A DNA stretch of 64,000 bases from Ovis canadensis (lineage: Eukaryota; Chordata; Mammalia; Artiodactyla; Bovidae), in assembly GCF_042477335.2 (NCBI RefSeq), contig NC_091260.1, positions 51,355,001 through 51,419,000 of the forward strand, given 5' to 3'. The translations under genes were made by a program, and so were the position numbers. Below the pieces are notes generated by a model. The model did no database searches, had not been told where the DNA came from, and saw only the letters and a program-made list of their open reading frames with translations. Position 1 is the first letter of the stretch. Every line of letters starts with the position of its first letter. Below are positions 45,428-59,484 of this stretch, in pieces.

Positions 45428-48400
45428 AAGTTAGGAAAGCTTCTTGGCTCTGTTCACCAGGATTCTGTATGGACTTCCCAGATGGCTCAGTGGTAAACAA
45501 TCTGCCTGATGATGCAGGAGATATAAAAGATGTGGGTTCGATTCCTGGGTTGGGATGATCCCCTGGAGTAGGAAATGGCAAACCATGCCAATATTCTTGC
45601 CTGGAAAAGTCTGTGGTCAGAGGAGCCTGGTGGGCTTCAGTCCATGGGGTAGCAAAGCGTCAGACGTGACTGAAGCAACTTAGCATGAGCATGAAACTCC
45701 ATGTTCTGTGATCTTATGTTCTCTTCCCTTGTGTTAAGTCACTTCAGTTGTGTCTGATTCTTTGTGATCCCTTGGACTGTAGCTTGTCAGGCTCCTCTGT
45801 CTATTGGATCCTCCAGGTAAGAATACTGGAATGGGTTGCCATTTCCTACTCCACGAGATCTTTCCAATCCAGGGATTGAACCCACATCTCTTTTATCTCC
45901 TGCTTCGGCAGGCAGGTTCTTTACCACTAGCACCACCTGGGAAGCCCTCTCCTCCCTTACCTGACTTCTGCATCTCAAGCAAACCCTCCATACATTCCCA
46001 CAAACCATGTTGGTAAATACTACTCTTTTTTTTTAAATTGGAGGTTAATTACTTTACAATATTGTGGTGGTTTTTGCCATACATCGACATAAATAAGCCA
46101 TGGGTGTACATGTGTTCCCCATCCTGAACCCCCCTCCCACCTCCCTCCCTATTCCATCCCTCTGGGTCATCCCAGTGCACCAGCTCTGAGCACCCTGTCT
46201 CATACATCGAACCTGGACTGGTGATCTGTTTCACATACAATAATATACATGTTTCAGTGCTATTCTCTCAGATCATCCCACCCTCGCCTTCTCCCACAGA
46301 GTCCAAAAGTCTGTTCTTTACATCTGTGTCTCTTTCGCTCTCTCGCATATAGGGTCATCATAACCATCTTTCTAAATTCCATATATATGTGTTAATATAT
46401 TGTATTGGTGTTTTTCTTTCTAACTTACTTTGCTCTGTATAATAGGCTCCTGTTTCATCCGCCTCATTAGAACTGATTCAAATAAGTTCATTTTAATAGC
46501 TGAGTAATATTCCATTGTGTATATGTACCACAGTTTTTCTTATCCATTCATCTGCTGATGGACATCTAGGTTGCTTCCACATCCTGGCTATTGTAAGCAG
46601 TGCTGCGATGAACATTGGGGTACACATGTCTCTTTCAATTCTAGTTTCCTTGGTGTGTATGCCCAGCAGTGGGATTTCTGGGTTGTATGGTAGTTCTACA
46701 TCCAGTTTTTTAAGGAATCTCCACACTGTTCTCCATAGTGGCTGTACTAGTTTGGGTTCCCACCAACAGTGTAAGAGGGTTCCTTTTTCTCCGCACCCTC
46801 TCCAGCATTTATTGTTTGTAGACTTTTTGATACCACTTTATAACTTGGCTTGAAAACCTGTTGAACAGATGTGTTACCGACATATAAGATTTCTAATAGG
46901 TAAAGATCACTTTTCTTTTTCTATGGCATAGATGACTTATGTGAAATTTAAGGAAGCTTTCTCAAGGGGTTCCTTATTTATGCAGCTAAGATCAGACTCT
47001 ACCATTAAGGTGATCTTGTTTTCTTGAGAATCAGTGACTGCCCATGGATTTGTGCATGTTGACACAGAAGAGGCCTAAATCCAAAGAATTTAGCTCTAAT
47101 GAGCTCCTACATTTTAGCAACTCCTCTCTGTCAACAGAAAAGGGAATAGCAACCCTGAGAACTTCAGTGGTTCTCTCGCAGTTACATGACAGGTTAATAA
47201 CAGTGTTGGGTGGATTTAGGACTTTAAACTCTGGATTGCTCAATCTAAAGTACTTCTCAGACTTGATTTAAAAACAGAAAATCCAGTATTAAGTGGAATC
47301 ACTAAAGAACAAAATCATGAGAAATGATAAAACTTAGAAGGTGACTTCAGGCTTTGCAATTGTTCAAACTGTATTAAAATAATTCTTTTTCTGTTGAAAT
47401 TTCTTTTTTTAATTGTGATAAATATACAGAACATGAAATTGACCACTGTAACTATTTTTGTGTAGACTTTAGTGACATTAGGGAGATTTAGTGACATCAG
47501 TACATTCCTGGTTGTGCAACTGTCTCTGCCATCCACCTCCAAAAATTTGTTATCATCACAAACTAGAACTCTGTACCAATTAAAAATAACTGTTCACTAC
47601 CTATTTCCCCAGCCCCTGGTAAACATTCCCACTTCACTTCTCTAATAATTTGACTATTCTAGATACCTGATATAGGTGAAATCACACAATATTGTCCCTT
47701 TGTATCTTTTTTTTTCAGTTTTTTATTTTTTAAATTTTAATATCTTTAATTCTTACATGCGTTCCCAAACATGAATCCCCCTCCCACCTCCCTCCCCATA
47801 ACATCTCTCTGGGTCATCCCCACCCTTTGTATCTTGTATATTTCACTTAGCATAATGTCTTTTAGGTTCACTCATGTTGGAGTCTGTATCAGTATTTTGT
47901 TCTTTTTTAAGATTGAATGACATTCCATGGAATGTCTATACCATATTTTGTTTGTCTATTCATCTATTGATGGATATGTCTATTGTTTTTACCTTTTGGA
48001 TATGTGATAATGCTGCCATGAACTTTGGTGTACAAATATCTGAATCCCTATCTAAATCCACTTTAAGCACTTTCTAGATTAAGTTCTATATTTTTCAGTG
48101 AACATCTTTTATATGTATATCCATTTGCACCTTTTTTTAACAGCAGATCTGATGAAATAGGTGTAATATATTAATACTTAATTTTAAAAATTAAAATTTA
48201 ACCTAATTAAAAATTTAAATTAATTTAAATCAAAATGTATTTTTTAAAATATTTTTTACCTTGATCTTCAAACTTGTGGAACACTTGGGAGCTACAGAGT
48301 TAAGATATGTATTTTTAGAAAATTTACCCGACTCCTTTATGGAGAATGACTGGTATGAGATCTAAAATCAAAAGAGAGAGAGTGGTAAAAGCTATTTAAA

Positions 48401-51400
48401 GAGTCTAGGTGAGATGTTGAAGGGGACACCTATGACTGAGCCTGGCTACAGTTAGTCTAAATGCCCTTCCATGTAATCACAAAAGCAGAAGGCCTTTCCA
48501 TCATTAATTTTATTTCTTTTTAATTTCATTTAAATCAAAATTTTAGATTAAAAATAAGTTTTGCACGAACTTTGGGAAACTGCTGAAATTATATTCTACC
48601 CTTTTAATAAACATATGTGCATTAAAGTCTACAAACAATTTAGGGAGTTTACGGATCCATTCAGTTTTATTCTTAGGTTTCAGGTTTAAATGTCTAGGAT
48701 TTCTTTCAATATTCCCTAATCATGGGCATTCCTAAGGCTTTGAAACAGCATTTTCACTCTTCACTTTATTAGTAGAGCTAGGCTAGGTATCTGCAAATCA
48801 GGAAAATACATGATTAAATCTAAATTTCTGACCTGGTGCTCACCTCAGTGCATTGAAATGTTTGAACCATTTTCTAACTCCTAATTTGAACACGCTTACC
48901 CATATTTCTTATTTATTAAAAACTTTAGTGAAAAAAATAACATCACTGGCACTAAAGAAGCAAAGATCCCTGATACTCACATGTGTGGATTCATGTGCTG
49001 CAATCAGTGTGTGCAATCACAATTGGGTTACTGATGGAGGCTAAAGAATATTGAGGAGTATGAAAGAGAAAGCCTAGATTGCCTTGACAGACTGTTAGTG
49101 GAAATGCAGATTTAAAAAAAAATCTGCTAATGAGGACTGCCTCCCTGCACGCCAGCAATGGCTGCTTTGCTCTGTTCAGATGCAGGGCTGTGTCTGAGGA
49201 GGCTTCGTTCTTGCTAAGTTCTGCTTGAAGTTCGCTTGTCATACTTCTTGACAACAGCAGCCTTCATTCTAGTGAGGACGGCAGTGATGGTTTGGAACAG
49301 GTACCTAGTGTGGGCCAGGGTGCACACTGGGGTGGTTTCAGAAAACCAGCCAGGTCCCCAAGCATTGTCACATTTTCTGCTCATCTGCTTCCTCTGCTTT
49401 GTTCCTGGGGGTAAGTAAGTGTGTATGCTCACTTTTCAGGAGTCTTGATCTCTTACAGGCTTTGATAATTCCCACTGGTTTTCAAACTAGCTAATGGGAT
49501 TCATCTTCCTACTTTGGACTCCAGGCTTGGGTTGCCCAATATGTGACTGGAGCCCTTCACCCCCATGGAAGATTTCCAAGTGATATCCCACTCCTCTTCT
49601 GTGTCCTCTGTTTAGAGGAGTGGGTCTTGACTCAATTGCTTCTCCTTCCTTCCTCCGTGGCTCCATGTAGTCTTCCCTTACAGCCGTGGTTGTAGAAGTC
49701 TTTCTGCCAGTCTTCAGTTTGCTTTCAGTGAAACTTGCTCCACCGGTAGATGTATCTTTGATGTGTTCATCATGGGAGGTAAGCTCAGCATCCTCCTATT
49801 CCACCATCTCGATCTCCAAAATTCTCAGAGAGCTTCTTGAAGATGAAGCGTGTGACTCATGGATCCCTTCAAACATATTGTGTGCTGTGCTTAGTTGCTC
49901 AGTCATGTCCAACTCTTTGCGACCCCATGGATTCTAGCCTGCCAGGCTCCTCTGTCCTTGGGGATTCTCCAGGCAAGAATACTGAAGTGAGTTGCCATGC
50001 TCTCCTCCAGGGGATCTACCCAACCGAGGCATTGAACCCAGGTCTCCCACATTGCAGGCAGATTCTTTACCATCTAAGCCATCAAGGAAGCCCTCAGACA
50101 CATTGGCAGAAGCCAAAAGTGGAGATGAGGATATTTTTAAAGATCTGTGGGGCAGCCTCTTGTCTAATGGAGGTAACTCCCATGACATAACCAGGAGATC
50201 TACAAGGTACTTGAGATTTTTATACCATAAGAAACATGGCTAGTTTGGGATGAAAGACACAGGGAAAGGATGAGATGGAATGAAGCCTTTGAACTCCCAT
50301 AGAGGAAGAAACAAGCTGATAAACTATTCAGCTGCAAACTCATAATATTTTATGGAGGACAAAGAAGAATTCTGAAGGTGAAGAATTAGAAGTTAGAATT
50401 TCAGTCTCACAGGGCTGAGTTTCAGATAACAGAAAATTGTTTCCAGTTCTTGAAATCTAATACTATTTGCCCACTTGGATGTCAAAATTTCTTATGACCA
50501 GTGATGTTTTCCTTCCAAATTGTTGCACCTAGATTAATAAAGATCAGTAACCCATGTCTTATATCTGTCCCATTACTGTTTCTTGGAAGCATAAAACCTA
50601 TTCCCCAATTTCATAGGTCCACAGATAGAAATTTTACCTCTGGATGGATCATATCCTGATTCTCACCCATACTTATTAAATTATTTGGATGCTATAATTT
50701 GGGACATTTGAGCTAATGATATTTAGATGAGATTTTGAACTATGGATTGGTGATGTAACAGTTTAAGACTTTTTGGAATGCTGGGATGGGGTGAATACAT
50801 TTTGTTTGTGTGATATACTTGAGTTTGGAGGTGCAGAGAACAGAATATAATAGGCAGACTGTGTCTCCCTAAAGGTATCCCTGTTCTAATTCTTGGAACC
50901 AGTGAATATGCTACCTTACATCGTAAAGGGACTTTGCAGATGTGATTAACATCAGGGTCTTGAGATGGGGAAATTATCCTGAACTATCCATGTGGGGTCA
51001 GTGTGATTACTTGAGTTCTTCTAAGTGAAAGAAATTAACAAGAGAGTAACAGAAAGAATGTGATAGAGGAAGGAAAAGTCAGAGTGATATAATTGCCAGT
51101 TGGAAGGAGGCTATGAGCCAGGGAATGCAGGCAGCCACTGAAAGCTGGAAGAGGCAAGAAAAAGATTGTCCACTTAAGTCTCCAGAAAGAATGCAACCCT
51201 GCCCATGTCTTGCTTTTACTCCAATAAGGCCCATTTTGGATTTCTATACTATAAGATAATAAATGTTGTTTTTTGCCTCTAGGTTTGCAGTAAATTTTAC
51301 AGCAGCCCTAGGAAGCTATTTTACAGTCATCATATATTAGATCCCTCCTAAAGGCAGGAGAGTAGGTTGCTAAAGCCAACTTGGAGGGCCACTAATTGCA

Positions 51401-54400
51401 GTGGCCATTGTATTATAATTTGGATGGATTCTAGAGCTGCACATGGGTTTTCTCTAGTTGTAGCAAGCTGGAGCTGTTCTTCATTGCAGTGTGCAGGCTT
51501 TTCATTGCAGTGGCTTCTGTTGTTGCTGAGCACTGGCTCTTGGGCACACAGGCTTCTGTAGTTGTGAAGCACTAGCTGAGTTGCCCTGTGGCACATGGAA
51601 TCTTCCTGGACCAGGGACCAAACCTGTGTCCCCTGCATTGGCAGGTGGATTCTTAGCCCCTGGACCATCAGGGAAGTCCTAGAGCTTTTCTTATTTGGGC
51701 CTCTATCCAAAGTGGGCTGATTTTCAAGCACACATGAACTTAAGTAAAACATATAAATTAGAAATATGTTGTCTCTAGAATGTAAAAAGGTCCAAAAGAT
51801 GTTGGAGCCGTTGAAATGTTGTGGTATCATTAGTTGTTTCTTTACCATGTGAGTGATAGAAAAGTTTTAGACCAACCAAATCCTTCTGAGAAATTTAACT
51901 TAGGTATGGGGTGGGGGTGGGGGAGTCCTTGGGGGCACAGACAGTAAAGAGTCTGCCTGTAATGCAGGAGTCCTGAGTTCAATCCCCAGGTCAGGAAGAT
52001 CCCCTGGAGAAGGGACTGAAACCCACTCCAGTATTCCTGCCTGGAGAATTCCATGGACAGAGGAGTCTGGTGGGGTACAGTCCATGGAGTTGCAAAGAGT
52101 TGGACACAGCTGAGTGACTAAACACTTTCACTTTCACCAGGTCTTGAGCTTTGTGTGGGGGCAATGGCACATCCCTTCGTGTGAGCTTTTGAGAACATTT
52201 CTGTCTTGAGTGAGTGTGTGGAACAAATCACCCTGGAGGAGGATATCCTCAATGTAATATAATACCTATGATCCTAGGGGAAGTTGGATGTGGTTAATAT
52301 TTTGCCAGCAAAGATTGTGGCCAGTGGTAGAGCTGTTGAAGTATCCATTAGCAACCAGTCAGAGCTGTATTGTGCCTTTTCCAGTGAGAGTGTGTGAAAG
52401 TGAAAGTCACATAGTCCTGTCTGACTCTTTGTGACCCCATGGCCTATACAGTCCATGGAATTCTCTAGACCAGAATACTGGAGTGGGTAGCCTTTCCCTT
52501 CTCCAGGGAATCTTCCCAACTCAGGGATTGAACTCAGGCCTCCTGCATTGTAGGCAGATTCTTTACCAGCTGAGCCACAAGGAGGCAAACTATAGGCGAG
52601 GGCCTGCTTAAAGACGTACTGAGCAGAAGATATTAGCCAAATCTATGACTGCTAAGTATTTTCCAGTAGATCCTTGGACAGAGTCAGTCATTTTACTGAC
52701 ACTGAGTATGGAAGCTGTAATGTGTGGAACTGTGCATTATCTGTTCCCAAACCTTACCAGTTGGTTAGATGTCATGACTGATGTAGGCATGCAAGCATCA
52801 ACAGAGTATGAAAGATTTTATTACTCAAATAATAAGGCCTTTTTGAAAGAATGGGACAGGTTCCCAAATACCTGAAAAATGGCCATCCAGTATATGGAGG
52901 GATGATTAGCTTGAGTTTTTATTGTGAGTTGTGGAGGGCGGGGTGGTGGTATGTGGTGAAGATTACCCCTCATTGACCTGACTTGCATGGTTTGAAACTT
53001 CCACTTAGGGCCATGAGAGGGAGCATGCACCTTTCTTACCAGTTTGCCCAGGAAACGGAGATAGGGACGGAAGCCCACCAGCATCAAACATCAGAAACGG
53101 ACTCAGACTTTTGATTACACCTGGGTAATTGAGAGAGAAACCAAGTTAGTAAGTAGAAGTACAGAGGATTACTGAATCACAAAACTATTTGGATATATCA
53201 CTTTAAATCATGAAGATGAATTTTTCTAAAACAGAATGAGCAGAGACTCTGGAACCAACCTTGACACATTATCTTAAACTAACTAACTTTGTTTTCTCAG
53301 CAGTAAAATGAGACAGACAGTGATACATTCACTTAAAGCTTTAAATGGAAGTTTCCATAACTTTAAACTAAAGAGCATTCCTGAATTGTTGCAAGGTCCT
53401 CAAGAAATATTTTCAGCATACAAGATTGAATGAGAAAGCAACCAAACGTCATAAAAATAATGCAAAAGATACAATCAAATGTTAGTATCATCATGCTAAT
53501 GTTAATACATGTTGTGTGACACATATAGTGTGTTTAACCCATTGATGTTTTTGTAGGTTTTAAAGAGGAGGAGAAATCATACAAAGTTTTTAACTGGTTT
53601 CTGCCTGAAGACTGTAATGAAGAATTTAAGAGATCTTTTCATTCCTTTATGGAGAAAACTTTTGTGGGCAGGTAATTTTTTTAATTATTCAAACTAAATA
53701 GTCACAGTTCAGTTCAGTTCAGTTGCTCAGTCGTGTCTCACTCTTTGTGACCCCATGGACTGCAGTACGCCAGGCTTCCCTGTCCATCACCAACTCCTGG
53801 AGCTTTCTCAAACTCATGGCCATGGAGTCAGTGATGCCATCCAACCACCTCATCCTCTGTTGTCCCCTTCTCCCCGAACCTTCAATCATTCCTGGCATCA
53901 GGGTCTTCTCAAATGAGTCAGTTCTTCGCATCAGGTGGCCAAAATATTGGAGTTTCAACTTCAGCATCTGTCCTTCCAATGAATATTCAGGACTGATTTC
54001 CTTTAGGATGAACTGGTTGGATCTCCTTGTAGTCCAAGGGACTGTCAAGAGTCTTCTCTAATGCTACAGTTCAAAAGCATCAGTTCTTTGGCGCTCAGCT
54101 TTCTTTATAGTCCAACTCTCACATCCATACATGATTATTGGAAACACCATAGCTTTCACTAGATGGACCTTTGTTGGCAAAGTAATGTCCCTGATTTTTA
54201 AAGAGTCACAATTTTGGTAATATAAGTGAATGGATAGATGCTGAGAGTACATATGTGATAAAGGATGGTTGGATGGATGGACAGAGGGATGGAGATATGG
54301 ATGAATGATACTGATATTTAGGTAAATAGGTGTTTCACAGTACATCACCCATTCCAGCCACTCAAGGCTTTTCCTTGCTCTGTCCTTTCTTCTACTATAA

Positions 54401-54409
54401 GCATGAAGG

Positions 54410-54452
<43 letters not shown>

Positions 54453-57400
54453 CGCACACACGCACACACACTCCTGTAGCAAGTAGGAGGTAGATAGTTT
54501 CTTCTGGGATTTCCTTACAATACTTCACTTACAATCTTTGTCTATAATTTCCCCAACACAGAAGTATATGTATCTCAACCTCTCACTGTTGGTAGGGACA
54601 TTAAAGACACCTTTTTATTTATTTTTTCATTTTCTCCTCATATGTTTTTATTAACGGAGAAGACTTTTAAACAGTGCTTTTGTAGAAGTTGAGCATCTGG
54701 CCATGTAAAGTCCTTTTAAAAAAGCAGTCAACCTTGTGCAAAATAAGATGTGAAGCTGACTCCTTTTGCTTCATCTGACATGAAAAGGAACATATAACTC
54801 CTTACTCTTAATGTTAAAGGGGAAAGACAGAAATCCATGCCTATCTTGGGTAATTACAGAGGACTCATCCCCTATTTTTTTCTTGAAAATCTATTTACTA
54901 ATCAAGGTATTGCTCAAATCTGACTATTTCCATAAAACCTCTTTTCCTCACTCAGACTGGATGACCATGGTCCCTCTGGTATGTGCGTTAATCGCTCAGT
55001 CATGTCTGCTTTTTGCGACCCCATGCACTGTAGCCCACCAGGTTCTTCTATCCATGGGATTTTCTAGGCAAGAATACTCGAGTGGGTTGCCATCTCCTTC
55101 TCCAGGGGATTTTCCTGATTGAACCTGGGTCTCCTGCATTGCAGGCAGATTCTTTACTATCTGAGCCACCAGGGAAGCCCTCTGGTATAGGTCTGATCTA
55201 ATCTACTCAACTGATACTTAGTTTATATCATCTTGTGGTGTTATTTATATATTTTAAATATATGCTTTGTCTATTTCTCCCTACTTTAATATTTTGAAAA
55301 CAGATATAAGTAAACAGGCATTCTTGATATTTTTCCTATTTGTTAACTTAATATTAATTATGACTAATGAATTACATTCTAGGAATTTTTATAACATTAC
55401 TGTGGTCCACTGGAGAAGGGAATGGCAAACCACTTCAGTATTCTTGCCTTGAGAATCCCATGACCAGTATGAAAAGACGAAATGATAGGATACTGAAAGA
55501 GGAATTCCCCAAGTCAGTAGGTGCCCAATATGCTACTGGAGATCAGTGGAGAAATAACTCCAGAAAGAATGAAGGGATGGAGCCAAAGCAAAAACAATAC
55601 CCAGTTGTGGATGGGACTGGTGATAGAAGCAAGGTCTGATGCTGTAAAGAGCAATATTGCATAGGAACCTGGAATGTCAGGTCCATGAATCAAGGCAAAT
55701 TGGAAGTAGTCAAACAGGAGATGGCAAGAGTGAACGTCAACATTCTAGGAATCAGTGAACTAAAATGGACTGGAATGGGTGAATTTAACTCAGATGACCA
55801 TTATATCTACTACTGTGGGCAGGAATCCCTCAGAAGAAATGGAGTAGCCATCATGGTCAACAAAAGAGTCTGAAATGCAGTACTTGGATGCAATCTCAAA
55901 AACGACAGAATGATCTCTCTTCGTTTCCAAGGCAAATCATTCAATATCACAGTAATCCAAGTCTATGCCCCAACGAGTAACACTGAAGAAGCTGAAGTTG
56001 AATGGTTCTGTGAAGACCTACAAGACCTTTTAGAACTAACACCCAAAAAAGATGTCCTTTTCATTATAGGGGACTGGAATGCAAAAGGAGGAAGTCAAGA
56101 AACACCTGGAGTAACAGGCAAATTTGGCCTTGGAATATGGAATGAAGCAGGGCAAAGGCTAATAGAGTTTTGCCAAGAGAACACACTGGTCATAGCAAAC
56201 ACCCTCTTCCAACAACACAAGAGAAGACTCTACACATGGACATCACCAGATGGTCAACACCAAAGTCAAACTGATTACATTCTTTGCAGCCAAAGATGCA
56301 GAAGCTCTATACAGTAAGCAAAAACAAGACTGGGAGCTGACTGTGGCTCAGACCACAAACTCCTTATTGCCAAATTCAGACTTAAATTGAAAAAAGTGGG
56401 AAAAACCACTAGACCATTCAGGTATGACCTAAATCAAATCCCTTATGATTATACAGTGGAAGTGAGAAATAGATTTAAGGGACTAGATTTGATAGATAGA
56501 GTGCCTGATGAACTATGGAATGAGGTTCGTGACATTGTACGGGAGACAGGGATTAAGACAATCGCCATGGAAAAGAAATGCAAAAAAGCAAAATGGCTGT
56601 CTGGGGAGGGCTTACAAATAGCTGTGAAAAGAAGAGAAGTGAAAAGCAAAGGAGAAAAGGAAAGATATAAGCATCTGAATGCAGAGTTTCAAAGAATAGC
56701 AAGAAGAGATAAGAAAGCCTTCCTCAGCAATCAATGCAAAGAAATAGAGGAAAACAACAGAATGGGAAAGACTAGTGATCTCTTCAAGAAAATTAGAGAT
56801 ACCAAGGGAATATTTCATGCAAAGATGGGCTCAATAAAAGACAGAAATGGTATGGACCTAACAGAAGCAGAAGATATTAAGAAGAGGTGGCAAGAATACA
56901 CAGAAGAACTATACAAAAAGAACTTCACGACCAAGATAATCACGATGGTGTGATCACTCACCTAGAGCCAGACATCCTGGAAAGTGAAGTCAAGTGGGCC
57001 TTAGAAAGCATCACTATGAACACAGCTAGTGGAGGTGATGAAATTCCAGTGGAGCTATTTCAAATCCTGAAAGATGATGCTGTGAAAGTGCTGCACTCAA
57101 TATGCCAGCAAATTTGGAAAACTCAGCAGTGGCCACAGGACTGGAAAAGGTCAGTTTTCATTCCAATCCCAAAGAAAGGCAATGCCAAAGCCTGCTCAAA
57201 CTACCACACAATTGCACTCATCTCACACGCTAGTAAAATAATTCTCAAAATTCTCCAAGCCAGGCTTCAGCAATACGTGAACCATGAACTTCCAGATGTT
57301 CAAGCTGGTTTTAGAAAAGGCAGAGGAACCTGAGATCAAATTGCCAACATCTGCTGGATCATGGAAAAAGCAAGAGAATTCCAGAAAAACATCTATTTCT

Positions 57401-59433
57401 GCTTTATTGACTATGCCAAAGCCTTTGACTGTGTGGATCACAATAAACCGTGGAAAATTCTGAAAGAGATGGGCATACCAGACCACCTAACCTGCCTCTT
57501 GAGAAACCTGTATGCAGTTCAGGAAGCAACAGTTAGAACTGGACGTGGAACAACAGACTGGTTCCAAATAGGAAAAGGAGTACGTCAAGGCTGTGTATTA
57601 TCACCCTGCTTATTTAACTTCTATGCAGAGTACATCATGAGAAACGCTGGACTGGATGAAGCACAAGCTGGAATCAAGATTGCCGGGAGAAATATCAATA
57701 ACCTCAGATATGCAGATGACACCACCCTTATGGCAGAAAGTGAAGAACTAAAAAGCCTCTTGATGAAAGTGAAAGAGGAGAGTGAAAAAGTTGGCTTAAA
57801 TCTCAACTTTCAGAAAATGAAGATCATGGCATCTGGTCCCATCACTTCATGACAAATAGATGGGGAAACAGTGGAAACAGTGTCAGACTTTATTTTTGGG
57901 GGCTCCAAAATCACTGCAGATGGTTACTGCAGCCATGAAATTAAAAGATGCTTACTCCTTGGAAGAAAAGTCATGACCAACCTAGATAGCATATTCAAAA
58001 GCAGAGACATTACTTTGCCAACAAAGGTCCGTCTAGTCAAGGCTATGGTTTTTCCAATAGTCATGTATGGATGTGAGAGTTGGACTGTGAAGAAAGCTGA
58101 GTGCCAAAGAATTGATGCTTTTGAACTGTGGTGTTGGAGAAAACTCTTGAGAGTCCCTTAAATTGCAAGGAGATCCAACCAGTCCATTCTAAAAGAGATC
58201 AGTCCTGGGTGTTCATTGGAAGGACTGATGCTAAAGCTGAAACTCCAATACTTTGGCCACCTCATGCGAATAGTTGACTCATTGGAAAAGACTCTGATGC
58301 TGGGAGGGATTGAGGGCAAGAGGAGAAGGGGACGACAGAGGATGAGATGGCTGGATGGCATCACCGACTCGATGGACATGAATTTGAATAAACTCCTGGA
58401 GTTGGTGATAGACAGGGAGGCTTGGCATGCTGCTATTCATGGGGTTGCAAAGAGTCAGACACGACTGAGCGACTGAACTTCACTGAACTGAAGCTTTTCT
58501 TCTCTGGATCCGTTAGCCTGCAGTGCAGTGGAAAGGCTAATCATGTGTTTCAAAATCAGACTTTTCCCCTTTGTTTAGTGTGGACATAGAAAGATAGTTT
58601 CCATTTTTAACTGAGATTTTGGGTTCTAGTATGATCCGATAACCTATTGGATGAGGAAATCTGTCATATGCGAATACATAGTGATTTTAAAAAATAGTCT
58701 GTATTGTCAATATTTATGGGATTTGTCATCAAGTGATTCCCACAGTTTTGCTGAGTAAACAAAGAAACCACTCATCAAGGTTCAGTATGTAAGTAAAGTT
58801 TAAGGAGAGTATCACAGAATTCATCAAGCAGAAAGAGACCTGTGAGGCCTGCTATGGTCAAAGAAGCCTCCCAGAACAGAAGTCCCAAGGATGGGAATTC
58901 CTTTTCCATTAACATAATTCATCTATGCCCAACGACTTCTGGAATTACTGTCTGAGAAGTGTTGTGGAGAGTGCTAGGGATTCGTAGCAGTGAGAAAAGG
59001 GAGTGGGGGACGGAAGGGAACACTCTCAAGAACAGAACGTCTGCCTGGACTGCCTGAAGGAATGTTTGTATGGACAGTGGTGGAGTAGGGTGGCTGCTGC
59101 TGGGTGTGGGCTTACTTTCCTGGAATATTTTCTTTGTAGCCCAAGATTTTTCAATTCAAGTTTTTAAATTTTGGCTGCACTGGGTCTTTGCTGCATTGTG
59201 AGAGCTTTTCTGTAGCTGTGGCATGAAGGCTTAGTTGCTCCACAGCATGTGAGCTGTTAGTTCCCTGACCAGGGATCAAACCCAAGTCCCCTGCACTGGA
59301 AGGCAGATTTCTAACCACTGGACCGCCAGGGAATTCCCAAGATCCTTTTTTAAAAATTGAAATATAGTTCATTTACAGTGTTTCAGGTGAACAGCAAAGT
59401 GATTCAGTTCATATATATACACACATATATATC

Positions 59434-59484
<51 letters not shown>

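Noticed and set aside
49106..49127. Short inverted repeat GCAGATTT ... AAATCTGC
   Set aside because: Only 8-bp arms around an A-run; expected by chance in a 64-kb AT-rich window.
48985..49440. Minus-strand frames near 49000-49430 as a retrocopied gene
   Set aside because: Frames are short and overlapping, no poly(A) remnant is present, and no family was recognised.
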